Below are positions 35,065-44,153 of a stretch of 64,000 nucleotides of DNA, piece after piece. The notes beneath the pieces were generated by a model. That model ran no database searches. It saw only the letters and a list, made by a program, of their open reading frames with translations, and was not told where the DNA came from. The position numbers and the translations under genes are program-made. The DNA is from Brevibacillus_H sp049846925. Its GTDB lineage: Bacteria > Bacillota > Bacilli > Brevibacillales > Brevibacillaceae. Location of the stretch: the NCBI RefSeq assembly GCF_049846925.1, contig NZ_JBNCMT010000020.1, forward strand, positions 41,232 to 105,231, in the 5' to 3' direction. Each line of letters opens with the position of its first letter. The stretch's first letter is position 1.

Positions 35065-36597
35065 ATGTTCAAATTCAAATCTTGGTTTAAAGAAAAAGAT
35101 GATAAAATTCAGTCAAACCTAAGCTCCAGAATGATATCTGATTTATTAAGTCAAACGAAACAATCCTCTGATTTTATCACCCAATACCCAATTCTAAAGA
35201 ATGATAAGAAATTATTCATTTCCTATTATAAAACTCTGATTGACAATCAATTGCTACAGTGTAATATACTCGCTATTTTGCAAGACCCGAACGTACTCTC
35301 AGAATTAAAAAGTATTGAGGACATCCAAGTATTGATTCCGATTGACAATATTCAGATCACCGATCAAATAGAACTTATCGCATTAAATTTGCTCAAAGGA
35401 CATGTGATGTTACAGCTTGATCAACATGATCAAAAATGTGCTCTTATTAATATTTCCGATCAAAAAATCGGCTTGCGAGATAAGAATAATACCGAAAATG
35501 AATTCAGTGTGGTGGGTCCGAAAGTAGGTTTTGTAGAAAATGTGGATATCAATATCAATCTACTTAGGCGACAAATTAATATACCTAACTTTATCGTTCA
35601 AGATATAACAATTGGCACGATATCAAAGACCAAGGTTGTCATCGCTTATATTGAAGGAATTACAAATAACCAACATATCCAAACCGTGCGCCAACGATTA
35701 AAAGATGTTGACTTTGACATCGTGTTCGATTCTTCACAACTTGATCAGTTAATATCCGATAACTCAACCACTCCATTCCCTTTATTCATCTCCACAGAAC
35801 GAATAGACAGAGTGGTGTACGCACTAATTAATGGTCAAGTTGCGATCATGAGCAATGGTTCTCCTTATGTCATAACAGGACCATCAACCCTATTTGACTT
35901 TTTTATTTCGCCGGAAGATTATTATTTACCATGGTTGCTAGGCTCATTTTTTCGGTTAATCCGTATCCTTGGAGTTTTATTTTCTATGTTTTCTACCTCA
36001 GTTTACATTGCAGTTGTTACGTTTCATTATGAGATGATTCCAAGAGACTTACTAGCTCCCCTTATCTTTTCAAGAATTAATGTTCCGTTCCCTCCAGTGG
36101 TGGAGGTGCTATTTTTAGAAATGACTATTGAATTCCTTCGTGAAGCAGGAGCAAGATTGCCTTCTAAGGTGGGTCAGACGCTAGGCATTGTTGGGGGGAT
36201 TGTGATCGGACAAGCTGCCGTAGAAGCGGCGTTAACCAGTAATGTCTTACTTATAATTGTTGCATTATCTGCCTTGGCTTCATTTACAACTCCCATATAT
36301 AAAATGTCGAATACGATTCGTTTTTTGCGTTTTCCAATAATTATTAGTGCAGCGATATGGGGAGGAATGGGTATCATGGTGGGGATTTGTTTTTTATTGA
36401 TGCATGTAACCCGTTTAGAATCCCTAGGTACTCCCTACACCGTACCGTTATATCCATTCAGGCGCCGAGATTTCCAAGATAGTTTTTTACGATCATCCTA
36501 TGAAATGACCAACACTAGACCAAGTTTTTTGCGTCCCCAATCGTTGTTTCGATATCATCCAAAGCACCAAAAGCAAAAAAATGATCATGATGAATAA
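35065..36597 (+). CDS. Spore germination receptor A subunit (GerA family)
   Basis: 510 residues, ATG with GTGAGGT upstream. The N-terminal soluble half (1-270) and a C-terminal membrane half with about five helices match the GerAA/GerKA layout. Diagnostic blocks: STERIDRVVYALINGQVAIMSNGSPY (about 245-270), YYLPWLLGSFFRLIRILG, PFPPVVEVLFLEMTIEFLREAGARLP and GGIVIGQAAVEA. Forms the germinant receptor with the B and C subunits in the spore inner membrane. First gene of an A-C-B operon. Confidence 0.92.
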   Translation: MFKFKSWFKEKDDKIQSNLSSRMISDLLSQTKQSSDFITQYPILKNDKKLFISYYKTLIDNQLLQCNILAILQDPNVLSELKSIEDIQVLIPIDNIQITDQIELIALNLLKGHVMLQLDQHDQKCALINISDQKIGLRDKNNTENEFSVVGPKVGFVENVDININLLRRQINIPNFIVQDITIGTISKTKVVIAYIEGITNNQHIQTVRQRLKDVDFDIVFDSSQLDQLISDNSTTPFPLFISTERIDRVVYALINGQVAIMSNGSPYVITGPSTLFDFFISPEDYYLPWLLGSFFRLIRILGVLFSMFSTSVYIAVVTFHYEMIPRDLLAPLIFSRINVPFPPVVEVLFLEMTIEFLREAGARLPSKVGQTLGIVGGIVIGQAAVEAALTSNVLLIIVALSALASFTTPIYKMSNTIRFLRFPIIISAAIWGGMGIMVGICFLLMHVTRLESLGTPYTVPLYPFRRRDFQDSFLRSSYEMTNTRPSFLRPQSLFRYHPKHQKQKNDHDE

Positions 36598-36614
36598 CAA
36601 GGATGGTTCTTGTA

Positions 36615-37700
36615 ATGAAAATCTCTTATATCCTTCTGATGATTTCTTGCATAATTTCGGGTTGTTCCAGCCAACGAGTCGTAAACAAAACTCAACTAGT
36701 GCAAACAATTGGTTTTGACTGGAATAAGGATGAAAATACGATTAGAGGTACCATACTCTATCCTACTTTTGAAGAAAAAGGACTTACCAAAATTAATCTG
36801 CTGGATACAATATCCAATTCCTATTATGATATTTTACCGAGATTGAGCACTAAAACCACTTTTCCTATCGAGCAAGGACAGCTCCGTATGGTGGTATTCA
36901 GCAAGTCTCTTGCTGCGAAAGGAATTCAACCGATAGTTCATAGTCTCTGTCGCGACCCGAAAATTGGAACCCGAGCGCAATTAGGGGTTGCAGAACAAGA
37001 AGCCTCGAAAATATTGAAACAAGCCAAGGACGCTAACGTTCCCTTTCAATTATTCAATATGGTTAATCAAAATATCAGTAATGGTAATTTGCCAAGAATG
37101 AATCTTCAAGTATTCTTATTTAATTTTTACGGGGAGGGACGTGATCCTTATTTACCCTATTTCATTATGGAACAGAATAAGATTAAAATTAACGGTTTAG
37201 CTTTGTTTAAAAAGGAGAAATTTGTTGCCCATATCGGAATAAGGGAATCGTTTATTCTGAAATTATTAATGGAAAATACAAAAAACGCTAATTATCAAAT
37301 CAAAATCCCCGGCTCAAATAGAGATCTCATTGATTTTATTTTATTAAGTAGTATTCGTTCCAAGGTCCAATATTCGGTCAACGTAACACAGCCCATTCCA
37401 TCCATTTCGATCAATATTAAAATACAAGCTAAAATGAAAGATGTACCCACATACGTTGATTTAACTAAAAGCAGCGAAATACATAAAGTGGAAAAAATGA
37501 TTGAAAAATACTTTGAAGAGGAGACACAAAAAATAATTTCTTTTTGCCAACGTCATCAAGTAGATCCCATAGGTTTTGGTGACATGGTTCGAGGTAAAAC
37601 TCGAGACTGGGGCTATCGAGATTTTCAAAAAATTTATCCGCAGATGAAGACAGATGTGGAAGTTCTCGTTAAAGTTGTTCAAACTGGAGTGGCAGAATGA
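36615..37700 (+). CDS. Spore germination receptor lipoprotein (Ger(x)C family)
   Basis: 361 residues from ATG 36615, following AAGGATGG; an ATG four codons earlier overlaps the ribosome site. Signal peptide with lipobox IISGC (Cys about 17). Three-domain GerC fold with QTIGFDWNKDENTIRGTILYPTF at the start and QKIISFCQRHQVDPIGFG near the end. The C subunit is diacylglycerol-anchored on the outer face of the spore inner membrane. Confidence 0.88.
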   Translation: MKISYILLMISCIISGCSSQRVVNKTQLVQTIGFDWNKDENTIRGTILYPTFEEKGLTKINLLDTISNSYYDILPRLSTKTTFPIEQGQLRMVVFSKSLAAKGIQPIVHSLCRDPKIGTRAQLGVAEQEASKILKQAKDANVPFQLFNMVNQNISNGNLPRMNLQVFLFNFYGEGRDPYLPYFIMEQNKIKINGLALFKKEKFVAHIGIRESFILKLLMENTKNANYQIKIPGSNRDLIDFILLSSIRSKVQYSVNVTQPIPSISINIKIQAKMKDVPTYVDLTKSSEIHKVEKMIEKYFEEETQKIISFCQRHQVDPIGFGDMVRGKTRDWGYRDFQKIYPQMKTDVEVLVKVVQTGVAE

Positions 37701-37716
37701 TCAGGGAGGTTACAGC

Positions 37717-38808
37717 TTGAATAGCGTGGTTCGAGAAAGATTTCTCATATCTCCTTTTTTAGTTTTTTTTGTGATCCATGGAAGTGAACTTGGAGTGGGC
37801 ATTCTGGGATTTCAGCGAGACCTCATAAAAGATGCTGGCTATGATGGATGGATTTCTGTTCTCGTGGCTGGATTGAGTATTCATTTAATCATTTGGATGA
37901 TTTATCGGGTATTGGTGGCGAATAATCAGGATATTATCGGAATTCATAAGCGCTATTTTGGAAAAATGATAGGTGGCGTTCTTAATTTATTCATTATTCT
38001 CTATTTCTTTTTCGGAGCTTTCTTAGTATTGAGGCTTTATATTGAGGTTGTTCAGGTTTGGATGTTCCCTTTAATGAGTAGCGTACAGATAAGTTGGATT
38101 TTGATCCCATTGATTTATTATATTGTTTCAGGTGGATTTAGATTGATTACTGGTGCCTGCTTCTGGGGATCTGTTATTCCCTTTTTCATCATGATACCCA
38201 TACATCTTGGGTCTTTAGGTTATTTTCATCCAAATAACCTGCTCCCGATTTTAAACCACTCCATGGATTCAATACTATCTTCAGCGAAGTTCATGATGTT
38301 TCAGTTTATTGGATTTGAAGCCCTTTTATTATACTATCCATTTATTAAAACACCTGAAAAATCACAAAGATGGGCTCATTTCGGTAATTTATTTACCACA
38401 CTTATATATGTATTTATCACCATCTTCACTTTTCTTTTTTATAGTGAAGGTCAACTGAAGCACATCATTTGGCCTACCTTGAACATGGTGAAGATTGTTG
38501 AAATCCCACTGATCGAAAGGTTTGAATATATTGTTGTGTCTCTATGTCTACTTGTTGTAATTAAATCTATTTCATTATACTTGTGGGCGGCATGCCGAGG
38601 AGTAAAACAATGGCTAAACATAAAAATGCAGATCAGCTTATGTGCCTGTCTAGTGTACTTTTTTATCTTATTGATGTTTATAGAGGATCGTATCTTGATG
38701 AATTATTTATCTGAAATCTATTCCAATATTGGTTTCTATCTGATTTACGGGTATATTCCCATCTTATTTATTATGACGTGGTTTAGAGGTAAATTTGTGA
38801 AAGTCTAA
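37717..38808 (+). CDS. Spore germination receptor B subunit (GerB permease family)
   Basis: 363 residues from TTG 37717, placed by CAGGGAGG 7 bases upstream and by where the first helix begins; an in-frame ATG at 37654 lies inside the C-subunit gene. About ten hydrophobic helices. FLISPFLVFFVIHGSELGVGILGFQRDLIKDAGYDGW at the start is the amino-acid/polyamine permease-like signature of GerB proteins. Recognises germinant within the receptor complex. Ends the operon. Confidence 0.88.
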   Translation: MNSVVRERFLISPFLVFFVIHGSELGVGILGFQRDLIKDAGYDGWISVLVAGLSIHLIIWMIYRVLVANNQDIIGIHKRYFGKMIGGVLNLFIILYFFFGAFLVLRLYIEVVQVWMFPLMSSVQISWILIPLIYYIVSGGFRLITGACFWGSVIPFFIMIPIHLGSLGYFHPNNLLPILNHSMDSILSSAKFMMFQFIGFEALLLYYPFIKTPEKSQRWAHFGNLFTTLIYVFITIFTFLFYSEGQLKHIIWPTLNMVKIVEIPLIERFEYIVVSLCLLVVIKSISLYLWAACRGVKQWLNIKMQISLCACLVYFFILLMFIEDRILMNYLSEIYSNIGFYLIYGYIPILFIMTWFRGKFVKV

Positions 38809-38865
38809 TCTTGTGCAATCTTTGTTAAAAAAGTTAATGCAGTTAAAACAATAACCTCTTCTAAG

Positions 38866-39216
38866 TTAAGTGAGAGACAGTAAAGATTGGGTAAGAGAAA
38901 ATAGAATATCTAAGTCAGGTAAGCTCCTTTATCAAAAAAGAAAAGAAACAATTGAGCGAAGCTTCGCGGATGCTAAAGAGCTCCATTGTCTTCGCTACTG
39001 CCGTTTCAGAGGAAAAGCTAAAGTCTTGGAACAGGCACTAATGACCGCAACAGATAGCTCTCCACTTAACCAAGATAAGCTAAGGAAAAGAGCTATCTTT
39101 TTTTCTTTGAAACGATATTCCGTACTGTTATTGTCGTATTGTCCTATTGAACTAATAGAAAAAGGTGGTTTATCTACCGTCTACAAGCCGTCTTGTCATA
39201 AACAAGTCGGCTTTTT
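38866..39216 (+). mobile_element. IS1182-type transposase remnant, right copy
   Basis: Encodes the C-terminal transposase part: KDWVRENRISKSGKLLYQKRKETIERSFADAKELH.LRY, containing the conserved ERSFADAKELHGLRY block of IS1182-like transposases. The N-terminal half is missing. After ALMTAT a 17-base deletion relative to the left copy shifts the frame. Its tail carries a hairpin (GCCGTCTTGT / ACAAGTCGGC, then TTTTTTT) that abuts the stop codon of the M14-family gene. Immobile. Confidence 0.8.
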
Positions 39217-40101
39217 TTACTCGATCCGCTCTACGGGTGCCACGTCTGCCAAATTCTCTCCGGCAAAACAATAACGGGGGGGACTTACAGATGTGATGAC
39301 TCCAGCGAAGGGGGCGGTAACCGCACTGCCATCAAAAGTCCCGAGAAGCTCACCTTCTGCACATGATGAGCCAGCAGATGCTATAGGAAGGAATAATCCG
39401 GGACGAGGGGCAGTAAGCGAGGTAATTTCAGCATAAAAAGTAACGGGTGAGTCAGGGGAAACTGGGAAATCGGAAGCCAGCAAACCAAGATGTTTCAGGT
39501 AGCGGAGGATGGCTTGACAGCATTCCTCGGCGGCAGGGACATCGATGGTTCCACCGGGCTGGCCAGCAGGCAATTCGATAATCAGTGCTTTTTGATCGGA
39601 TCGGCAAGATTCTACGAACAATTGCCCTCTGACACCGCTCGATTGGATGACAATCGGTAGGGACAGCGCATGGGCAAGCTCTCGCAGCTCAGGATACTCT
39701 CTGTAAAGAGCCAACGTATACGAAGTGCCTCCTGCACCAATACAATGCAAGTCAACCAGATAATCCACATCACGTGTCTCCTGCCAGATTGCGTGCGCCA
39801 GTTGCATGGTAGGGCTGCCCTCGGCGCTACCGGGGAAAATGCGATTCATATCAATCCGATCAAAAGGGGAGACCCGAGTTCGGTTTCGAAAGGAGGCTGG
39901 ATTACAGATCGGAATAATTTTTACAAAGCCGTTGATCGTCTGGTTTTCCAACTGCTTGATCAGCAGCATCGCAGCATGGATAGCCGTCTGTTCATCTCCA
40001 TGAACGGCGGCTGTCACGGCAATGCGAGGCCCTTTGCCATTTCCGAATTCATAAACGGAAAAACTCGTAACACTGGTTTGTTCAAAAGTGACTTCACGCA
40101 A
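39217..40101 (-). CDS. Succinylglutamate desuccinylase/aspartoacylase-family (M14-like) amidohydrolase
   Basis: 294 residues from TTG 40101, chosen because AAAGGAGG sits 9 bases upstream; an ATG eight codons earlier lies before that site. Zinc-carboxypeptidase-like fold: VTAAVHGDEQTAIHAAM holds His and Glu of the metal site (about 32-48), DMNRIFPG is the substrate arginine loop, VDYLVDLHCIGAG gives the second His, and IIELPAGQPGG supplies the catalytic Glu. The family releases acids from N-acyl-aspartate or -glutamate type amides. It follows the sigma-54 activator in one operon. The IS remnant lies directly at its stop codon, so the natural end may have been altered. Confidence 0.75.
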   Translation of the reverse strand: MREVTFEQTSVTSFSVYEFGNGKGPRIAVTAAVHGDEQTAIHAAMLLIKQLENQTINGFVKIIPICNPASFRNRTRVSPFDRIDMNRIFPGSAEGSPTMQLAHAIWQETRDVDYLVDLHCIGAGGTSYTLALYREYPELRELAHALSLPIVIQSSGVRGQLFVESCRSDQKALIIELPAGQPGGTIDVPAAEECCQAILRYLKHLGLLASDFPVSPDSPVTFYAEITSLTAPRPGLFLPIASAGSSCAEGELLGTFDGSAVTAPFAGVITSVSPPRYCFAGENLADVAPVERIE

Positions 40102-40121
40102 GTGGGAATCCTCCTTTTTCA

Positions 40122-42203
40122 TCAATGATTCTCAGATGGAACGTTTAGATAGTCCACCCCTGGTCGAGTCAGCTTGATGCCAGCCCTGCCTCTGGTCGTC
40201 ACGACAAATCCCTTCTGCTCCAGAGCTTTCAAGCGGTTGCGAATTTGCTGCTCCGATAAATCCTTGTGCCATTCTTGCGTCTTCTCGGCAATTTTTTTTC
40301 TGCCAATGGATTCTCCTTTTTTGTTGTACAAATGAATTACTTTCAAAATAAAAAGGTATTCTTCTTGATCCACAGGCAATTCTTCTTCTTGTGATGGGGA
40401 GGAAGTGACATTTGTCGAGATACTGCTTACCGGGCGCAAAGACTCATCCTGGTACTTTCGCAGAAAAAAGCTTTCATTGGGGATATCGTCCATGGTGATG
40501 GTGGTCCCGTCACAAACGGCGAGCATGTAGTCGATCGTATTTTTCAGCTCCCGCACATTCCCGTACCAGTGATATTGCATCAATCGTGCCATTACCTCAG
40601 GAACAATCTGGATATGGCTCCTGCCGCTTTGGGAGAGGAAATGTCTCACCAGAATAGGGATATCTTCTTTGCGGTTGCGCACCTCAGGAAGATGGATGTA
40701 CAAGATTTTCAACCGGTGGTAGAGGTCTTCCCGAAACGTTCCTTTTTCGATCATGTGCAGCAGATTGCGGTTGGTTGCGGCAATGACCCGTACATCGATG
40801 GGGATAATCTTGTTGCCACCCACACGCATGATCTCTTTTTCCTGCAACACTCGCAGTAGTCGAGCTTGCACCTTCAAAGAAATATCGCCGATTTCATCGA
40901 GAAAAATGGTTCCCCCGTTCGCTTGTTCAAAAAGTCCGATTTTCCCGCCTTTTTTCGCTCCAGTAAACGCTCCTTCCTCGTAGCCGAACAATTCGCTTTC
41001 GACCAGCTCATCGGGCAATGCGCTGAAATTGACAGCAAGGAAAGGCCCGTCCCGACGCATCGATTCGTTGTGAATGGCGCTGGCGTACAGCTCTTTTCCC
41101 GTTCCGCTTTCACCCTCAATCAAAATAGTCAGATTGGTTTTAGCAATTTTGGTTGCGATCTGTGTGCATTTCTCGATGGCCGGGCTGAACCCTCGGATAT
41201 CGGAAAACGTATATTTCGCGATGTACCCCTTCTTTACCAGTTCGCGGCGAAACGTTTTTTCCATCTCAATCGTTTCATGCGCATTTTTAAAGGTAGCGAC
41301 GATGGCACCCTCATTCTCCAAATGGAAGCGGTGGACGATCACATCGGTATGCAGGACAGAAAACCAGCCGGATTCCTCTTGTGAGTGATTTAAGACGAAG
41401 GACACCAACTCGGAGTTGTGAAACACCTCTTGCAGGTGTCTGCCGATGGCTTTCGATGGAAACATGCCGAGCATGCTTTGCAGGTTTTCATTAAACACAG
41501 TAATGACACCCTTGCTGTTAACCGCTAATATCCCGTCATTTACCCCGTCCAATACCTGCTTGAGGTGCTTGTTGAGCCGATCTGATTCCTTGCTGGTTTT
41601 AGACAGGTTCTTGCTGAGCTCGATAATTTTTCGTATGTACTTCTCCGAGACGATATCGCCCTTTTTTCCGAGCAAACCGATATGCTGGAGAATTGTCATG
41701 ACAGTAATGATATCAATCAACCGTGGGCCAATATTGACAATTTTCTTGATAAAGGGAGGGACAAGCTTAACTTCACCCGGGGTGACGGCGATATCCACCT
41801 CGGGAATGTTCTTTTTGCCGGGGTAGAACGGGATGTAGTTGATGTGATTGATTCCTAACTGCAGCAGGGTTTCGATCGATTCATAGACCGTTTCCGGTGC
41901 ATCGTTTACATACAGGACGTTTGTTTGTTCTGGTAGAAACAACAGCTTATCGATGTGCTCAAAATTAACCGTCCGCTTGGCAACCACGACCTTGCAGCCA
42001 CTTCCGATGTAGGGAGCTGTCTCTTCTACGATGGCAGAAGTGGAGAGGATGATCAGCTTGTTGTGAAAGACTTGAGGGATTCCTTCTTCATAAGAGTAAG
42101 CATGAATCCGGACGAAGTCTCCGATCACGTCTTGAAGCTGTCGGACAAGCGTTTTTTGAGTTTCCATGGTTCCGGTTAACAAAAAAAGTTCTTTGTCGAA
42201 CAC
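40122..42203 (-). CDS. Sigma-54-dependent transcriptional activator (PAS, AAA+, winged helix)
   Basis: 693 residues, GTG start behind GGAGGG. Residues 1-200 are an unfamiliar sensory region. A PAS domain follows (about 210-300). The AAA+ domain (about 330-570) has Walker A GESGTGKE, the sigma-54 contact loop GAFTGA (about 407), Walker B GGTIFLDEIGD and arginine fingers in FREDLYHRL. The C-terminus (about 605-685) looks like a winged helix (KIAEKTQEWHKDLSEQQIRNRLKALEQKGFV) rather than the usual Fis HTH. It is expected to drive the divergent -24/-12 promoter at 42367-42381. Confidence 0.88.
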   Translation of the reverse strand: MFDKELFLLTGTMETQKTLVRQLQDVIGDFVRIHAYSYEEGIPQVFHNKLIILSTSAIVEETAPYIGSGCKVVVAKRTVNFEHIDKLLFLPEQTNVLYVNDAPETVYESIETLLQLGINHINYIPFYPGKKNIPEVDIAVTPGEVKLVPPFIKKIVNIGPRLIDIITVMTILQHIGLLGKKGDIVSEKYIRKIIELSKNLSKTSKESDRLNKHLKQVLDGVNDGILAVNSKGVITVFNENLQSMLGMFPSKAIGRHLQEVFHNSELVSFVLNHSQEESGWFSVLHTDVIVHRFHLENEGAIVATFKNAHETIEMEKTFRRELVKKGYIAKYTFSDIRGFSPAIEKCTQIATKIAKTNLTILIEGESGTGKELYASAIHNESMRRDGPFLAVNFSALPDELVESELFGYEEGAFTGAKKGGKIGLFEQANGGTIFLDEIGDISLKVQARLLRVLQEKEIMRVGGNKIIPIDVRVIAATNRNLLHMIEKGTFREDLYHRLKILYIHLPEVRNRKEDIPILVRHFLSQSGRSHIQIVPEVMARLMQYHWYGNVRELKNTIDYMLAVCDGTTITMDDIPNESFFLRKYQDESLRPVSSISTNVTSSPSQEEELPVDQEEYLFILKVIHLYNKKGESIGRKKIAEKTQEWHKDLSEQQIRNRLKALEQKGFVVTTRGRAGIKLTRPGVDYLNVPSENH

Positions 42204-42303
42204 AGATCAGCCCTCCGTTCAAGCCACCAAAGTGGTGTTTAATGGGTTTTATTGTTTGGAATTGCAATTGGTATTTTCACCCATTATAGAAGGAGCCTCG
42301 TAC

Positions 42304-42317
42304 TTTTGTACACAAAA
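42304..42317. promoter_or_regulatory. Candidate activator-binding inverted repeat
   Basis: TTTTGT-AC-ACAAAA, 6-bp arms around 2 bases, about 50 bases before the -24 element. A possible binding site for the divergent sigma-54 activator; position and symmetry are the only evidence. Confidence 0.35.
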
Positions 42318-42366
42318 TACTGAAAATTCAAAAATAAATTTCTGCCCCACTGTCCGTTCATCATGT

Positions 42367-42381
42367 TGGCACATTCTTTGC
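42367..42381 (+). promoter_or_regulatory. Sigma-54 (-24/-12) promoter
   Basis: TGGCAC-N5-TTGC with exact GG/GC spacing and a T before it, an excellent match to the consensus. The expected transcription start is near 42393, leaving a leader of about 55 bases before the binding-protein gene. Confidence 0.88.
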
Positions 42382-42447
42382 TTAATAAGATTTCAGACAG
42401 GTTCAATCAACTTGTTACTGCTCTGGACATTAAGGAGGGGATTTTCG

Positions 42448-44076
42448 TTGAAAAAGAAGAGAGGTTTTGCATGGGGACTTTGCTGTATGCTCGTGGCCGG
42501 GATGCTCACCGCTTGCTCCACACCAGCCGAACAGACAAAGACCAACACGGGAAACACAGCGACACCAGCGAATAGCACGGCTACACCGCCTGTACAGACA
42601 GAGAAAAAAGCAGAGGATAAAACCATTACGTTAGCAGTGGAGGCTGAGCCAGTCTCGCTTGACCCGCAGAATGTGACGGATGGAAACTCCATCACGGTAC
42701 AAAGGGCCATGTTTGAAGGGCTGTTGACGTTTACCGACAAGATGCAGCCAGTACCAGTTCTCGCAACGGATTACAAGCTCAACGAGAATGCTACGGAAAT
42801 TACGTTCACTTTGCGTGAAGGAGTAACCTTCCACGATGGCTCCCCTTTCAATGCTGAGGTGGTAAAAGCGAACCTCGATTTCGTCCGGGATGAGAAGAAT
42901 GGCATGGCCAGGAGAAGTTTCTTCTCGTTCATCAAGGAAGTCATCGTGGTCGACCCGACACATGTAACCATTGTTGCCAATACACCAAATTCAGCAATGA
43001 CCTCTTATCTAGCTCATCCCGCATCATCGATGAAATCATTGGAGGCTCTGAAAAAGAAGCAAAGTGACCCTAACTTTAATCTGGATCGCAATCCGGTAGG
43101 AACTGGTCCTTATCAGTTTGTGGAGTGGAAAGAGAATCAACATGTGAAGGTTGCTCCATTTGCGAACTACTGGAACAAGGAGAAGGCAGCCAAGGCAGAC
43201 AGCATCGTGTATAAGCCAGTCGTGGAAGCTGGCACACGGATCAATATGCTGAAAGCGGGAGAAACGGACATCATTACCAAACTGCCTACTCTCAATGCCA
43301 AGGAGATCGCCGCCGATTCCAAATTCAACGTCTACAAGGCTCCTTCCCTGAACGTCTATTACGTCGGGATGAACCTGAAGCTAAAAAAATATCAGGACAA
43401 GAAAGTAAGGCAAGCCATGAACTACGCTGTGAACAAGGATGAGTTGATCGCAGGCGTACTGGACGGCTACGGCTCGGTGGCTGATTCTGCAATAGCACCT
43501 AATACCTTCGGCTATTCACAACAAAAGGTTTACGAGTACAACCTGGATCAGGCAAAGAAAATGCTGGCTGAAGCAGGGATGAAAGACGGTTTTGAAGCCA
43601 CGCTGTGGACCCGTAACTCCAGTGAATTTATTGCCATTGCGGAAAATGTCGCCATGCAATTAGGGAAAGTGGGAATCAAGGCAAAAGTGCAGGCTTACGA
43701 GAGTGGTACCTTGTTTGACATGCTCGACCACGAAAAAGGAACGGACTTATGGATCGGTCGCTGGTCACCGGGGACAGGGGAAGTTGATTACGGTATTCGT
43801 CCGAACTTTCATACGAAGAGCTTTGCCCCTGACAACAATAACTCCGGCTTCTACAGCAATCCACAGGTCGATAAGCTTTTGGACGAAGCGATCATGACTG
43901 CCAACAGTGAGGAAGCGATGAAAAAGTATGCTGAGGTGCAAAAAATCATTTATGACGATGCGCCTTGGGTATTCCTTCATGTGCCAGATCTTATTGTGGC
44001 AAAGACCAGCGCTGTCTCTGACGTGATGGTGCTGCCGAGCGATACAGTGATTGTAAACACCGCCGAAAAGAAATAA
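42448..44076 (+). CDS. Peptide ABC transporter substrate-binding lipoprotein (DppA/OppA family)
   Basis: 542 residues from TTG 42448, placed by AAGGAGGGG; an upstream ATG in frame at 42166 would read through the promoter. Signal with lipobox LTAC (Cys about 23). SBP family 5 fold: VTFTLREGVTFHDGSPFNAEVVKANLDF is the family signature, then PVGTGPYQFVEWK and VRQAMNYAVNKDELI. Binds dipeptides or oligopeptides and delivers them to the following permeases. First gene of the sigma-54 operon. Confidence 0.9.
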   Translation: MKKKRGFAWGLCCMLVAGMLTACSTPAEQTKTNTGNTATPANSTATPPVQTEKKAEDKTITLAVEAEPVSLDPQNVTDGNSITVQRAMFEGLLTFTDKMQPVPVLATDYKLNENATEITFTLREGVTFHDGSPFNAEVVKANLDFVRDEKNGMARRSFFSFIKEVIVVDPTHVTIVANTPNSAMTSYLAHPASSMKSLEALKKKQSDPNFNLDRNPVGTGPYQFVEWKENQHVKVAPFANYWNKEKAAKADSIVYKPVVEAGTRINMLKAGETDIITKLPTLNAKEIAADSKFNVYKAPSLNVYYVGMNLKLKKYQDKKVRQAMNYAVNKDELIAGVLDGYGSVADSAIAPNTFGYSQQKVYEYNLDQAKKMLAEAGMKDGFEATLWTRNSSEFIAIAENVAMQLGKVGIKAKVQAYESGTLFDMLDHEKGTDLWIGRWSPGTGEVDYGIRPNFHTKSFAPDNNNSGFYSNPQVDKLLDEAIMTANSEEAMKKYAEVQKIIYDDAPWVFLHVPDLIVAKTSAVSDVMVLPSDTVIVNTAEKK

Positions 44077-44083
44077 CGACATC

Positions 44084-44137
44084 ATCGTTGCGGGCGTACG
44101 TTACGTATTGTTTTGACTAGCGCTCGCAACGATTTTC
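44084..44137 (+). terminator. Intercistronic hairpin after the binding protein
   Basis: ATCGTTGCGGGCG / CGCTCGCAACGAT, 13 pairs with one G-U, then TTTTCT. Probably a partial terminator giving excess binding protein, as also seen at 8291-8320. Confidence 0.6.
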
Positions 44138-44153
44138 TGAAGAGGTGAAGTGC

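Noticed and set aside
40866..41388. Forward frames opposite the sigma-54 activator
   Set aside because: Shadows of the AAA+ coding strand without start signals.
42166..42447. Upstream extension of the peptide-binding protein from an ATG at 42166
   Set aside because: It would overlap the divergent activator gene and the sigma-54 promoter; TTG 42448 has AAGGAGG and starts a normal lipoprotein signal.
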